From Chryseobacterium tructae (GTDB lineage: Bacteria; Bacteroidota; Bacteroidia; Flavobacteriales; Weeksellaceae): a stretch of DNA of 64,000 nt. Positions 26,196-35,611 of this stretch are shown piece by piece. The notes under the pieces were generated by a model. That model ran no database searches, was not told the DNA's origin, and was given only the letters and a program-made list of their open reading frames with translations. The translations under genes were made by a program, and so were the position numbers. The stretch covers positions 1,178,001 through 1,242,000 of the forward strand of contig NZ_JAUFQR010000001.1 in assembly GCF_030409875.1 (NCBI RefSeq), in the 5' to 3' direction. Numbering within the stretch: the stretch's first letter is position 1; each line of letters begins with the position of its first letter.

Positions 26196-27626
26196 TTAAT
26201 AATATCCTAAAACTTTCATCCATAGACCTCCTACAACCATATAGATAATTAAGAGTACCACTCCTATTTCAAGGCCTCGAAGCCACCAGACTTTAAGATC
26301 AACATATCCACTACCAAAGAATACCGGAGCTGGACCATGTCCGTAATGAGTAAGCACTCCATAAATTGAGCCCATGAATCCTAGCATCATTGCCAACAAC
26401 ATAGGTGGAATTCCTAAAGAGACACCTACACCCAACAAGGCGGCATACATCGCTGCTACGTGAGCTGTAGCACTTGCGAAAATATAGTGACTGAAAAAAT
26501 AAACGACGATAATAACCGGGAAGGCTACCTGCCAGCTCAGTCCTCCAATTTGTATCTTGATAAGATTACTGAACCAGCCAATGAAGCCTAATTCATTTAA
26601 AGAACTTGCCATCATTACTAAAACAGCAAACCATACAATGGTATCCCAAGCTCCTTTCTCACCTTTTACATCTTCCCAGGTTAATACTGAGGTTAATAGC
26701 AATAACGTTAATCCGATAAATGCTGTAGTAGTAGCATCAATGGAAAGGGCTCCTCCAAAGATCCAAAGGAATAAAAGAATAAAGAAAGCTAATAGCATTA
26801 GCCATTCGTTTCTTGAAATAGGGCCCATTTCTTTTAATTTCTGAGCCGCCATTTTCGGTGCATCCCCTGTTTTTTTCAATTCTGGCGGATACAATTTATA
26901 CAATACCAAAGGGACAACGAAGAACGCCACTAAACCAGGTACGAAACCCGCTGCTGCCCAAGACATCCAGGTAATATCAATGCCAAGGTTGGCTGCAAAC
27001 TTCTGACACATCGGGTTACTTGCAGTTCCGGTTAAGAACATAGAAGATGCAATGAGGTTCATATAATAGCTATTCAATGTTAAAAATGAGCCCAGTTTTC
27101 TATGGGTTTCCGGTTTTTCAGGAACCGAATCAAAGCTTATTGCCATAGATTTCATGATAGGATAGATAATACCTCCTCCTCTGGCTGTATTACTGGGAAT
27201 AGCAGGAGCCAGACAAACGTCTGCAAGCCCTAATCCATACGCCAGACCTAATGAGCTTTTACCAAAAACCCTGATGAACAAAAAGGCAATACGGTTTCCA
27301 AGTCCTGTTTTAATAAACCCTCTGGCAATAAAGAATGAAATCCCGATCAGCCAGATCACTTTATCTCCAAATCCGGAAAGTGCTTTGGTAATAGATTTTC
27401 CGGCGTCTCCTGGAGCTACTACTTGCGTAAGCGCTGTAAATCCAATGGCCATCATACACATGGTTCCCATAGGAGCTGCTTTTAAAATAATTCCTAAAAT
27501 GGTTGCTGCAAAGATGGCAAACAGATGCCATGCATTCTGGGCAACCCCATCAGGGGCAGGAATGAACCAGATGATTAACGCAACGACAAATGTGATCGCA
27601 ACGTTTTTAATATTAATTTCTTTCAT
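26196..27626 (-). CDS. DASS/SLC13-family anion (dicarboxylate) transporter
   Basis: 476 residues with about 12 membrane helices. Marks of the family are Pro-Ala-Ile-Pro-Ser-Asn-Thr-Ala-Arg-Gly-Gly in the first half and Phe-Ala-Ser-Ala-Thr-Ala-His-Val-Ala-Ala-Met in the second, matching the two Ser-Asn-Thr-type loops of DASS proteins; it resembles plastid 2-oxoglutarate/malate translocators and CitT-type antiporters. Its place, 16 bases before sdhC and 20 bases after a porin gene, suggests uptake or exchange of a C4-dicarboxylate such as succinate or fumarate. Confidence 0.88.
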   Translation of the reverse strand: MKEINIKNVAITFVVALIIWFIPAPDGVAQNAWHLFAIFAATILGIILKAAPMGTMCMMAIGFTALTQVVAPGDAGKSITKALSGFGDKVIWLIGISFFIARGFIKTGLGNRIAFLFIRVFGKSSLGLAYGLGLADVCLAPAIPSNTARGGGIIYPIMKSMAISFDSVPEKPETHRKLGSFLTLNSYYMNLIASSMFLTGTASNPMCQKFAANLGIDITWMSWAAAGFVPGLVAFFVVPLVLYKLYPPELKKTGDAPKMAAQKLKEMGPISRNEWLMLLAFFILLFLWIFGGALSIDATTTAFIGLTLLLLTSVLTWEDVKGEKGAWDTIVWFAVLVMMASSLNELGFIGWFSNLIKIQIGGLSWQVAFPVIIVVYFFSHYIFASATAHVAAMYAALLGVGVSLGIPPMLLAMMLGFMGSIYGVLTHYGHGPAPVFFGSGYVDLKVWWLRGLEIGVVLLIIYMVVGGLWMKVLGYY

Positions 27627-27646
27627 GATACTTACTATTTAATCCG

Positions 27647-28815
27647 TTAAAATCTACTTTGTACTTGCACTATGAATAGATTGTTGTTGTATTGATTGGT
27701 ATTTTCTACCTGATATTTGTAGCGGTCAAACTGTACTCCTAGCTGAATTCTTGCTCCATAGTTTTTAAGGAACTCAAGGCCTACCATAGGCGTAATAGTC
27801 TGTCTTGGATTAGAAGCCATTCTGAAGTTCGTGTCCAGATATTCATAACGGCAAGACAATTCAAAAGCGCTTAAGTTTTTGTGATTGATCTCATATCTCA
27901 GATTCGGAAGAAAATAAACCCCACGAACCAGATACTGATCTGGATTTTCTGATCGTAACTCGGGAGCAATGGAGTTGTAAAGAATATGATTGGTAGCTTG
28001 TTTAGCTTCCAATTGCATATCAAGACTCCATTTCGGGTCAAATTTGATCAGAGAGCTGAGATCAAGTCCCAAAGCATATACTTTTTTACTGAAACTTCTC
28101 CTATCCCTCCATTCAGACCAACATTGAAGTTGTATTTTTTAGACAATCCGAAAACCAAACGGGTAGAATACTGTTTTCCGTTGTCATTATCATTGATTTG
28201 ATTTTTCCCGTTTCCATTCACCACAGAAACTGCATACTGGAAAGGTATTTCTCCAAGCTGAAGCTGTCCGGTTGCAGACATCCCGATCTGGAAACTTGTC
28301 CAGCCCAGTTTTCCGAATTCCGAATACTGATTAGACCAATCCAGGGATTTGATAATGTCGATAGGATAGGTTTCTTCAATACCGAACCAGGGTCTGAACT
28401 GTCCTACGGTCAATGCCAACTTGGGACTGAAAGTATATTTCAGGTAAGCATTTTCAAGAACTCTGCCTTTAGGATCATTTTTAAAATCTGCAAGGTTAGC
28501 CAAAGCAACGACTTCCGTACGTTTACTGATCTGCGCCCTAACCTGAATTCTCATGTATTTCAACATAAAGTTATTGTCAGTTCCGGATCCGTCAGTATGA
28601 TGAAGGCCATTTACATCAACATCCTTGCTCATTCCTACCAGATAGCGTGCCTGAAAAAGCCCTTTGATCTGAAGCTGCGGATATTTCACATTATCTTCTT
28701 CTTGTTGTGGTTGTGGTGTGGTCTGTAGAGAATCCTGGATCTGTGCATTTGCTGAAAACCAGCCTATGAGTATGCATAGGATCAGGCTTCTCTTTTTTAA
28801 TGAAAAAAAGGCCAT
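27647..28815 (-). CDS. Outer-membrane porin, phosphate-selective O/P-like (frame broken once)
   Basis: About 390 residues in two frames. The ATG at 28815 gives a signal peptide ending Ala-Asn-Ala-Gln; a longer upstream reading to 28902 is less likely. The rest is amphipathic strands, with Gly-Leu-Phe-Gln-Ala-Arg-Tyr at the start of the barrel, the Tyr-Pro-Ile-Asp-Ile-Ile segment, and a C-terminal Phe (Gln-Val-Gln-Ser-Arg-Phe), the normal end of a porin. The break lies in the T6 at 28082-28087; one more base gives Val-Lys-Lys-Val-Tyr-Ala-Leu-Gly-Leu. It is first in the dicarboxylate operon and likely lets acids through the outer membrane (inference). Confidence 0.83.
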
Positions 28816-29085
28816 ATCTATTTGTTTAATTTTTGCTTTTTTTGAAATTTTATTAAGCATAAAAGTTCCTGTCTCTATCTTTGAAAAATTGAGGTAATGC
28901 ACTGTGCGTGCCCATATAATGATAAAAACTTTTTTTGCTTAAACCTTCCGTTAAATCTCCGATTTATACATTTCCAGAGGAAGGAAATGATCTTATATCT
29001 CATCCTGAATATCATCATTCAAGATGTACAAATCCTAAGTGTTTTCAAAGTATTCTTTCACCAGGAAACATTTGAGATTAAATCT

Positions 29086-30134
29086 TTATTCTAAGCCTAA
29101 GAATTTGAAAGATGGAGTTTCTTTGAAGCTATTGTTCGATTTACCGTTATAAGTCTGATAATTACTTAGATCTAATTTCATTACTTTTCCTTTTGCACTC
29201 AGGTCAAAATCTTTAAGATCTACCCAGAAAGTGTTTGGAGTGAAAACAGTTTCAAAATAATACACCAGATTTTTCTGATCCGAAACAGTACGCCATCTTG
29301 TAGAAGCAATATTAGGCTCTGTGGCTGAAGAAATTCCGTAAGGTACGGAGCAATTTCTGATAACGCTGAAATACTGGCTACAGCAGAACGAGTATCTGCA
29401 GTTTGAGGAATGGCATTCACATAGTAAGATGCTCTTACAAATCGGTCTGCTGCACGGTTTGTTCCCGGAAGCATTACAGTACCCGGAATTCCTTTCCAGT
29501 AATTATTAAGGGCAAGCTGCTCGTCAAAAACAGGCGAATTGGTCATTACGGTATAAGACGGATCATGATGAATTACTAATTTTCCGTTGATATATTCAAA
29601 TACAGCATTGTCTCCCGTTGCATCTGAAAGTGAAAGGTGGATGGTTGTAAACCTTTCTGTTCCCGGAATATAATCACTGACAACAGTGAACGGTTCTTTT
29701 TTTGAAAATTCAACCGCTTCTTTCACTGTAGAGAAGTTGTCAAGATAATACTGAGCCCATAAAGATATGGCAAGTCCCTTTTTTCCTCCCTTAGGATCGA
29801 ATTTTGGATATTGAGATTCGCCTAACCATAGCATATTGGCTACGAGTCCTTTTTCGTTCATTCCGTCTGCAGAAGCAATGTCCCAGCTGGAGCTGATAAC
29901 ACTACCGTATTTGGAAGTCCATTTTACAGATTTTGGGCCGGTTTGGCCATTGCGGTCTATTCCTTTTGGGAAAACCCAGAGGTTAGCCGGGATCTCATCA
30001 CGCCAGTCCATAGAACGGGCTGTAAGAATGGTATTTTGTGGACCTTTATAGACCACTCGGGTACATGCTTCTGATGGATTCCATAATCCCACTGAAAGGA
30101 CAAGAGAAAATAAAATTAATGGGAACTTTTTCAT
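29086..30134 (-). CDS. Choloylglycine-hydrolase (linear amide C-N hydrolase) family protein (frame broken once)
   Basis: About 350 residues. The signal peptide (Met-Lys-Lys, hydrophobic core) ends before Ala-Cys-Thr-Arg-Val-Val-Tyr: cleavage would expose Cys as the N-terminal nucleophile, as in this Ntn-hydrolase family. Arg and Asp in Ala-Arg-Ser-Met-Asp-Trp, and Asn in Met-Asn-Glu-Lys-Gly-Leu and Met-Thr-Asn-Ser-Pro, fit the active site. The frame breaks at the AAA at 29369-29371; adding a base continues with Phe-Ser-Val-Ile-Arg-Asn-Cys to a stop at 29086. The family holds bile-salt hydrolases and penicillin V acylases, so the substrate here cannot be named. Confidence 0.85.
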
Positions 30135-30504
30135 AATAGTATTATTTGATATTAAATTTTATATTGAATTTGTTGTGAATAATTCAATTGATTCTGATCA
30201 TATTCATTATTTGGTGATATAAATTTAGCAAAATTTAGTTAAATAACATAATTATTTTAACTGATAAACTGTATTTCATGTTATGAATCATAGTTTAAGG
30301 TGTAAAAACGCCGTTATTGGAAAATTTTTCGTATATTTTAGAGACATCGCAGTAAAAATAGGCGAAAATCAATAAATTTTTAATGGAGATTAATATTGCT
30401 TTTCTGCGGTGTGATACCACATGATTCGGATGAAAATTAAATACCACATCACCAAAACCAGTTAAAAAAAAGCCCTATATTTGATAGATAGACTGAAAAG
30501 AGAT
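30135..30504. other. Divergent promoter region of the amide hydrolase and bacteriophytochrome
   Basis: 370 AT-rich bases. A TATATTTG box at 30476-30483 fits the Bacteroidota -7 consensus and points right, towards the phytochrome gene. It overlaps a TTG at 30481 that could be read as a start, so the true start is the ATG at 30505. No hairpin or small gene was seen. Confidence 0.5.
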
Positions 30505-32703
30505 ATGAATTTTGTAGAATGTCACGAAGAACCTATCCATATTCCAGGCTCTATACAAAGTTTTGGTTATTTGATTGGCATTGATGCGGCATCTCATTCC
30601 ATTACTTTTTTAAGCCAGAATATATCGGATATTTTTAAAATCGGAAACCTGGATGAGGTATTCGGTAAAATACTTACGGACTTTCCGGAAAGTTTTCAGA
30701 ATATTACGGAGTCAGATATTTATACTTCCCTGGATCGGTTTACAAGAAGGGAAAATGAAACGTATTTCGACAAAATTTTTATTAATGAAAAAGAATATCA
30801 TTTTTCTGTTTTCAGGAGTGGTGGAAACATCTTCCTTGAATTCGAAGAAGTCCTGATTAATCCTGATAAAAGGATCTCCAACAAATATGATAATTTTTAT
30901 GTCATAGACAATGAGCCGGAGCTTTGGAATCACTTGTTGGAAACACTTTCCAAAGTAGTAAATTATGACCGGATGATGGTCTATAAGTTTATGATGGATG
31001 GTTCGGGAAAGGTAATCGCTGAAAAGAAAAATGAAGAGATGGAAAGTTTCCTAGGGCTTCACTACCCGGAGTCGGATATTCCGAAACAGGCAAGGGATCT
31101 TTATCTTAAAAAAAGAAAAAGAATCTTCAGTAATGTATATGCTGATACGGTTCCAATCTTAAGTAAAACGAGCAAAAATATTGATCTTAGTTTTTCCGCA
31201 TCACGGGCAATGTCTCCTGTTCATGGACAATATCTTAAAAATTCAGGAGTTTCTTCCAGTTTTAGTATATCGATTATCATTGATAATCATCTTTGGGGTT
31301 TGGTAACCTGCCAGAATGTAGATCCTAAACACATAGATCTTGAAGACAGAGTTCAGGCCGGAATATTTACGGCACTGGCTGCCAATGCTTATTCTTCTTT
31401 TAAATCAAAAAAAGAACTGAATTACCGTCTGGAGCTGAATGAGAGAATCTCACAACTGAAAACGGAGTTCTTAAGGCATAATAATCTATTTGATTCTCTG
31501 GTTGAGAGTAAAGCAGAAATCAAGAATTTGCCAGAAGCGGATGGTCTTGCTATTGTTTCTGATGAAAACATAATTACGGAAGGAGCTGTTCCGACAGCGG
31601 AATGCATCAGCCAAATTGTACATTGGGCATTGGAAAATACCAGTGATAGAATTTATGTTAACCGAAGTTTTCTGAAAAATCATGGTGAGGAACTGGAACT
31701 ATCTGAACATGCCGCCGGAATCGCTATTTATTTTATTGAAAGAGATAAAAATGAAATGCTGATCTGGTTCCGAAAAGAATTTGACGAACACATTAACTGG
31801 GCTGGGAATCCGGAAAAGAAAATAGGAGTGTTTTCTCAAAATGGAGAAGACAGACAGATGATTTCCCCCAGAACTTCATTCCGGATTTTTACGGAAAATA
31901 TTAAAGGGTATTCCAGAAGATGGAATTCTAGAAATATAAATGCTGTACAAGCGGTTAGAGATCTTATTTTAGAGACCTCTCATAAGAATTATAATGCCAT
32001 CAAAAGGCTTAATGATGAGCTTAAAAAAGTGAATGAAGAACTCGATAGTTTTTCTTACACTATTTCTCACGATCTGGGAACTCCTTTAACGGTTATGAAA
32101 TTGAATGCTCAAATGCTTTTGGGCAATCTTACTGATGATTCTGAAAAGAGTAAAACGAAAATTAATACCATTATTGAGGAGATTGACAGTATGGCTGAAA
32201 TGATGCATGATGTTTTACAGCTCAGCCGGGCAAAACATAGCGAGATACAGCTTGAAAGCCTGAAAACAAGCAATACAATTCAAAAGATTTCTGATAATGC
32301 AAAGATCACGTACGGAAGTTCAAAAAGTGAAGTCATTATTAAAGAATGTCCGGATGTTATGGCAGATAAGACTATGTTGCATCAGGTATTTCTGAATATC
32401 ATCAATAATGCGGTAAAATATTCTTCTCATAAAGATGAGCCTAAGGTGGAAATTGAAGGGACGGAAGACGGCCAAACTATTGTTTACAGAATTTCAGATA
32501 ATGGAATCGGTATTCCTGAAGAGGAAAAACATAAGATGTTTAAGATCTTTAACAGAATGGACAATGCAAAAACGTTCAAAGGAAATGGAGTAGGGTTGTC
32601 TATTGTATACCGTATTATGAAAAGAATAGGTGGAAATGTAGATTATGAGAGTAATAAAGAGGGTACATCATTCATTTTAACGTTCAAAAAACCTTACATT
32701 TGA
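30505..32703 (+). CDS. bphP: Bacteriophytochrome sensor histidine kinase
   Basis: 732 residues: PAS, GAF, PHY and histidine kinase. Cys6 (Val-Glu-Cys-His-Glu-Glu-Pro-Ile-His-Ile-Pro-Gly) is where biliverdin attaches in bacterial phytochromes. The GAF has Tyr-Pro-Glu-Ser-Asp-Ile-Pro-Lys-Gln-Ala-Arg, with the chromophore Asp. The PHY tongue has Ser-Pro-Arg-Thr-Ser-Phe. The kinase has the H-box Ser-His-Asp-Leu-Gly-Thr-Pro-Leu, N-box Asn-Ile-Ile-Asn-Asn-Ala-Val-Lys and G-boxes Asp-Asn-Gly-Ile-Gly-Ile and Gly-Asn-Gly-Val-Gly-Leu. The usual Arg after Asp-Leu in the H-box is Gly here. No response regulator is encoded nearby. It is a red/far-red light sensor, and the heme oxygenase gene follows 20 bases on. 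Confidence 0.95.
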   Translation: MNFVECHEEPIHIPGSIQSFGYLIGIDAASHSITFLSQNISDIFKIGNLDEVFGKILTDFPESFQNITESDIYTSLDRFTRRENETYFDKIFINEKEYHFSVFRSGGNIFLEFEEVLINPDKRISNKYDNFYVIDNEPELWNHLLETLSKVVNYDRMMVYKFMMDGSGKVIAEKKNEEMESFLGLHYPESDIPKQARDLYLKKRKRIFSNVYADTVPILSKTSKNIDLSFSASRAMSPVHGQYLKNSGVSSSFSISIIIDNHLWGLVTCQNVDPKHIDLEDRVQAGIFTALAANAYSSFKSKKELNYRLELNERISQLKTEFLRHNNLFDSLVESKAEIKNLPEADGLAIVSDENIITEGAVPTAECISQIVHWALENTSDRIYVNRSFLKNHGEELELSEHAAGIAIYFIERDKNEMLIWFRKEFDEHINWAGNPEKKIGVFSQNGEDRQMISPRTSFRIFTENIKGYSRRWNSRNINAVQAVRDLILETSHKNYNAIKRLNDELKKVNEELDSFSYTISHDLGTPLTVMKLNAQMLLGNLTDDSEKSKTKINTIIEEIDSMAEMMHDVLQLSRAKHSEIQLESLKTSNTIQKISDNAKITYGSSKSEVIIKECPDVMADKTMLHQVFLNIINNAVKYSSHKDEPKVEIEGTEDGQTIVYRISDNGIGIPEEEKHKMFKIFNRMDNAKTFKGNGVGLSIVYRIMKRIGGNVDYESNKEGTSFILTFKKPYI

Positions 32704-32723
32704 GAAACTTTTAAAACGTTATT

Positions 32724-33275
32724 ATGGTATCAGAATATCTTAAACAAAATACAGCAGACTATCACGATGCAGCCGAGAAACTTTTTAATTCTGAAAAGAT
32801 TTTTAATAAAACCTTCACTTTAGAAGATTATAAAAAGATCATCCATACCAATTATCTGATGCTTCTTCACAGTGAAGATAAAATATTCAACAGCCTTTCC
32901 GACAAGTATGCTGATACACTTCAGCTTGCAGATAGAAAGAAACTTCCTCTTATTGAAAAGGATCTTGCAAGCCTTTCTCTTGAAAATCAGCCAGCCTCTC
33001 ACTCCCTGGAATTTGAAAATGAACATGAAGCTTTAGGCGCAATGTACGTGATAGAAGGTTCTACATTGGGTGGAAACGTGATCGCTAAACAGCTTTCTAA
33101 AACCGAAGGTTTTGATGCGGTGACTTTTAACTTCTTTGGATGTTATCAGGAGAATACGGGATCAATGTGGAAGAACTTTAAGGAGGTTCTGGATACTGAA
33201 GTGACAGAGGAAAAGTATGATGAAGTGCTTTCTGGAGCTAAAAAACTATATACATTTTTACTGAACGTCAACTAA
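32724..33275 (+). CDS. bphO: Biliverdin-producing heme oxygenase
   Basis: 183 residues, the size of bacterial heme oxygenases. The proximal haem ligand is His14 in Asp-Tyr-His-Asp-Ala-Ala-Glu, and the distal-helix Gly-rich stretch is Val-Ile-Glu-Gly-Ser-Thr-Leu-Gly-Gly-Asn-Val. It opens haem to biliverdin, carbon monoxide and iron; the biliverdin would be the chromophore of the phytochrome encoded 20 bases upstream. The two genes form a compact light-sensing operon. Confidence 0.93.
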   Translation: MVSEYLKQNTADYHDAAEKLFNSEKIFNKTFTLEDYKKIIHTNYLMLLHSEDKIFNSLSDKYADTLQLADRKKLPLIEKDLASLSLENQPASHSLEFENEHEALGAMYVIEGSTLGGNVIAKQLSKTEGFDAVTFNFFGCYQENTGSMWKNFKEVLDTEVTEEKYDEVLSGAKKLYTFLLNVN

Positions 33276-33307
33276 TTCCTTTTAATTCTAATAAAATTTC
33301 GGAAAAA

Positions 33308-33338
33308 TTGCACATTTTTTCAGGATTTATTAAATTTG
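33308..33338 (+). promoter_or_regulatory. Promoter of malate dehydrogenase gene (TTG, 20-base spacer, TAAATTTG)
   Basis: TTG at 33308-33310 and TAAATTTG at 33331-33338 are spaced by 20 bases, a full match to the Bacteroidota consensus. The start codon follows 55 bases after the -7 box. Confidence 0.7.
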
Positions 33339-33393
33339 GGAAGTTTCAAAGTTAAATAGTAACTCAACAAATAAATAATTAAAAAGTAACAAT

Positions 33394-34320
33394 ATGAAAG
33401 TAACTGTAGTAGGTGCAGGCGCTGTAGGAGCAAGCTGTGCAGAATACATCGCAATGAAGAACTTCTGTTCAGAAGTAGTTTTGGTAGATATTAAAGAAGG
33501 TTTTGCTGAAGGTAAGGCAATGGATTTGATGCAAACTGCGTCGCTTAACGGATTCGATACAAAAATTACCGGAACAACAGGAGATTACAGTAAAACTGCA
33601 GGTTCTCATGTAGCAGTAATCACTTCAGGGATTCCAAGAAAACCTGGAATGACAAGAGAAGAGTTGATCGGTATCAACGCTGGTATCGTGAAAGAAGTTA
33701 CTGAAAACTTAGTAAAACACTCTCCTGAAGTAATCATTATTGTGGTTTCTAACCCAATGGATACAATGGCTTATTTAGTACACAAAACTTCAGGTCTTCC
33801 TAAGCACAAAATCATCGGAATGGGTGGTGCATTAGACTCTGCAAGATTCAAATACAGATTGGCTGAAGCATTAGAAGCTCCAATTTCTGATGTAGACGGT
33901 ATGGTAATCGCTGCTCACAGTGATACAGGTATGCTTCCATTATTGAGCAAAGCAACAAGAAATGGGGTTCCTGTAACTGAATTCTTAAGCGAAGATCAAC
34001 AAAAATATGTCATCGAAGAAACTAAAGTTGGTGGAGCTACGCTTACAAAATTATTGGGAACTTCTGCTTGGTATGCGCCAGGTGCAGCTGTTTCTGTAAT
34101 GGTTCAGGCAATTGCTTGTGATCAAAAGAAAATGATCCCTTGTTCTTTAATGCTTGAAGGTGAGTACGGACAAAACGATATCTGCCTAGGAGTTCCTGCA
34201 ATTATCGGGAAAAACGGTGTAGAAAAAATCGTAAACGTAACCCTTACTGCTGATGAGCAATTGAAATTCGCTGAAGCTGCTAATGCAGTAAGAGAAGTGA
34301 ATGGAGATCTTAAATTCTAA
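33394..34320 (+). CDS. mdh: Malate dehydrogenase
   Basis: 308 residues. The NAD-binding motif Gly-Ala-Gly-Ala-Val-Gly is at the N-terminus. Catalytic residues fit: Arg in Pro-Arg-Lys-Pro-Gly-Met-Thr-Arg, Asn-Pro-Met-Asp-Thr-Met for the substrate loop, Arg in Asp-Ser-Ala-Arg-Phe, and His in Ala-Ala-His-Ser-Asp-Thr. The Arg-Lys-Pro-Gly-Met-Thr-Arg loop marks the LDH-like, oxaloacetate-type MDH. It works in the TCA cycle with the complex II genes at 22833-26179. It is a single gene with its own promoter and a strong terminator. Confidence 0.95.
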   Translation: MKVTVVGAGAVGASCAEYIAMKNFCSEVVLVDIKEGFAEGKAMDLMQTASLNGFDTKITGTTGDYSKTAGSHVAVITSGIPRKPGMTREELIGINAGIVKEVTENLVKHSPEVIIIVVSNPMDTMAYLVHKTSGLPKHKIIGMGGALDSARFKYRLAEALEAPISDVDGMVIAAHSDTGMLPLLSKATRNGVPVTEFLSEDQQKYVIEETKVGGATLTKLLGTSAWYAPGAAVSVMVQAIACDQKKMIPCSLMLEGEYGQNDICLGVPAIIGKNGVEKIVNVTLTADEQLKFAEAANAVREVNGDLKF

Positions 34321-34340
34321 TTTACTGAATTTTATATAGG

Positions 34341-34377
34341 AAACCCCGCGCCCGAAGGGCGCGGGGTTTTATTTTTT
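34341..34377 (+). terminator. Strong intrinsic terminator after mdh
   Basis: AAACCCCGCGCCC and GGGCGCGGGGTTT form a GC-rich stem with a 3-4 base loop, then a T-rich tail. This is one of the most GC-rich sites in the window. Confidence 0.9.
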
Positions 34378-34437
34378 AAGGGAGTTCATCAAAGTTCGAT
34401 GAATAATCATATTTTTGCTTGAAATGATATTAAAACC

Positions 34438-34593
34438 ATGCAGCTCAATACAGAAAGATTAGTTTTACGCGATATAACTATTGAAGATAAACAGGCTATT
34501 TTTGATTATCGTTCAGATGCTGAAGCCAATAAGTTTCAAAGCTGGAGTTATTCTATAGCGACTTCCTGCTTTTATCTTTCGAGTTATCAATAA
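34438..34593 (+). pseudogene. Truncated GNAT acetyltransferase remnant
   Basis: 51 codons: Met-Gln-Leu-Asn-Thr-Glu-Arg-Leu-Val-Leu-Arg-Asp is the standard start of a RimJ/RimL-type acetyltransferase, and the next 25 residues also fit. After Phe-Gln-Ser-Trp the match ends and the frame stops seven bases into the DUF1963 gene on the other strand. The acetyl-CoA-binding part is missing. It looks like a gene cut off by a rearrangement, with its far side lost. Confidence 0.6.
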
Positions 34594-35309
34594 AAATCAT
34601 AGTACAAGCTCCACTCCCCAGTCTCCTTATTCTTAGCAAACATAAAGCTTCCACTGTCAATCACATTCAAATGTGCTTTACCATCTGAAGACACCTGAAA
34701 AACAAATTCAAAACCTTCTCCGAAACCATCTTTGAAACCAATGCCGGGCTGACAGAATGATGGGTAACCGCCCAATTTAGTACTATAACAGTGCTTAATG
34801 ATGTTATAATAGCTTTTGAAATGTCCTTCTCTTTCAAGTTTAACAATGTCAGAGATTAAGTTGTAATCTATATCTTCAATTCCGCCACCATCCCATACAG
34901 GGGCATCTTTAGGATATAATTCGGAGCGTAGGGGAAATGGTTTTAAATAAGAAACCGGACTTTGCAAATCCTTGATGACTATATTTTCCAAATCATCATA
35001 TTCCCGGATGACCCAATTGTTACCCATTTTTTCAAGCATTCTCGGAAAATCCTGAGAAATAAATACGGTAATTAATTTTTTATCCTTTATCAGTTCCGGC
35101 ACAAAAGGCTGGTTGGGAAGATAGAACTGGATAAGCGGCATCATAGGATCTCCATTTTTATCCAAAGGAATCTCTTCATCTTCGGCATAGGCAAATACCC
35201 GTCCGATCCATGATTCTTCTAATACGTTCAGAGGTCTGAAGCCACCAGTAAAAAATTCTGTAGCAGGTCTTTCTATTTTATCTTTAATTTCCTGAATTCT
35301 TTTATCCAT
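34587..35309 (-). CDS. DUF1963 (YwqG-like) protein
   Basis: 240 residues. Matches to YwqG-like proteins: Gly-Gly-Phe-Arg-Pro near residue 23, Pro-Leu-Ile-Gln-Phe-Tyr-Leu-Pro, Lys-Leu-Gly-Gly-Tyr-Pro-Ser-Phe-Cys-Gln, and a C-terminal Asp-Ser-Gly-Ser-Phe-Met-Phe. The biochemical role of the family is unknown. Two genes (this and 35325-35585) lie 15 bases apart on the same strand; 35612-36166 is also close. Confidence 0.75.
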   Translation of the reverse strand: MDKRIQEIKDKIERPATEFFTGGFRPLNVLEESWIGRVFAYAEDEEIPLDKNGDPMMPLIQFYLPNQPFVPELIKDKKLITVFISQDFPRMLEKMGNNWVIREYDDLENIVIKDLQSPVSYLKPFPLRSELYPKDAPVWDGGGIEDIDYNLISDIVKLEREGHFKSYYNIIKHCYSTKLGGYPSFCQPGIGFKDGFGEGFEFVFQVSSDGKAHLNVIDSGSFMFAKNKETGEWSLYYDFY

Positions 35310-35324
35310 TTTGTTATAAGGTTT

Positions 35325-35585
35325 TTAGTCTTCTTCTTTAAAGTCTTCCATCATCAAATTGTAATGCCCTGTATATTCAGCTTTTTCTTCATCTGTAAAG
35401 GCATCAAGCTCTAGTGTTAGATTTTTGGCTTCTAAAGTGGAGACTTGTTGATTGTACTGGGTAAACGCAAAACATCCAAGATATGAAATTCCACTGTCTT
35501 TTAATGCTCTTATTTTATGATTCAGTTCCTGTTGGTTTAGAACTCCGCAAGCAATAGCAGTTTCTTTTATTTCGTCAATAGTCAT
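35325..35585 (-). CDS. Hypothetical 86-residue protein
   Basis: 86 residues, soluble, helical, with an acidic end (Glu-Asp-Phe-Lys-Glu-Glu-Asp). No family is recognised. It sits 15 bases upstream of the DUF1963 gene and 26 bases after the glycolipid-binding gene, all on the minus strand, so it is probably part of the same transcript. Confidence 0.5.
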   Translation of the reverse strand: MTIDEIKETAIACGVLNQQELNHKIRALKDSGISYLGCFAFTQYNQQVSTLEAKNLTLELDAFTDEEKAEYTGHYNLMMEDFKEED

Positions 35586-35611
35586 TGTGTTTTTTTTATA
35601 AAGTCTTGAAT

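Noticed and set aside
27274..27642. 122-residue plus-strand frame
   Set aside because: It lies inside the transporter gene on the other strand; its composition is the complement of membrane helices.
30481..30504. TTG start for the phytochrome eight codons earlier
   Set aside because: The TTG overlaps a -7 promoter box and the ATG at 30505 gives the usual short N-terminus before the biliverdin Cys.
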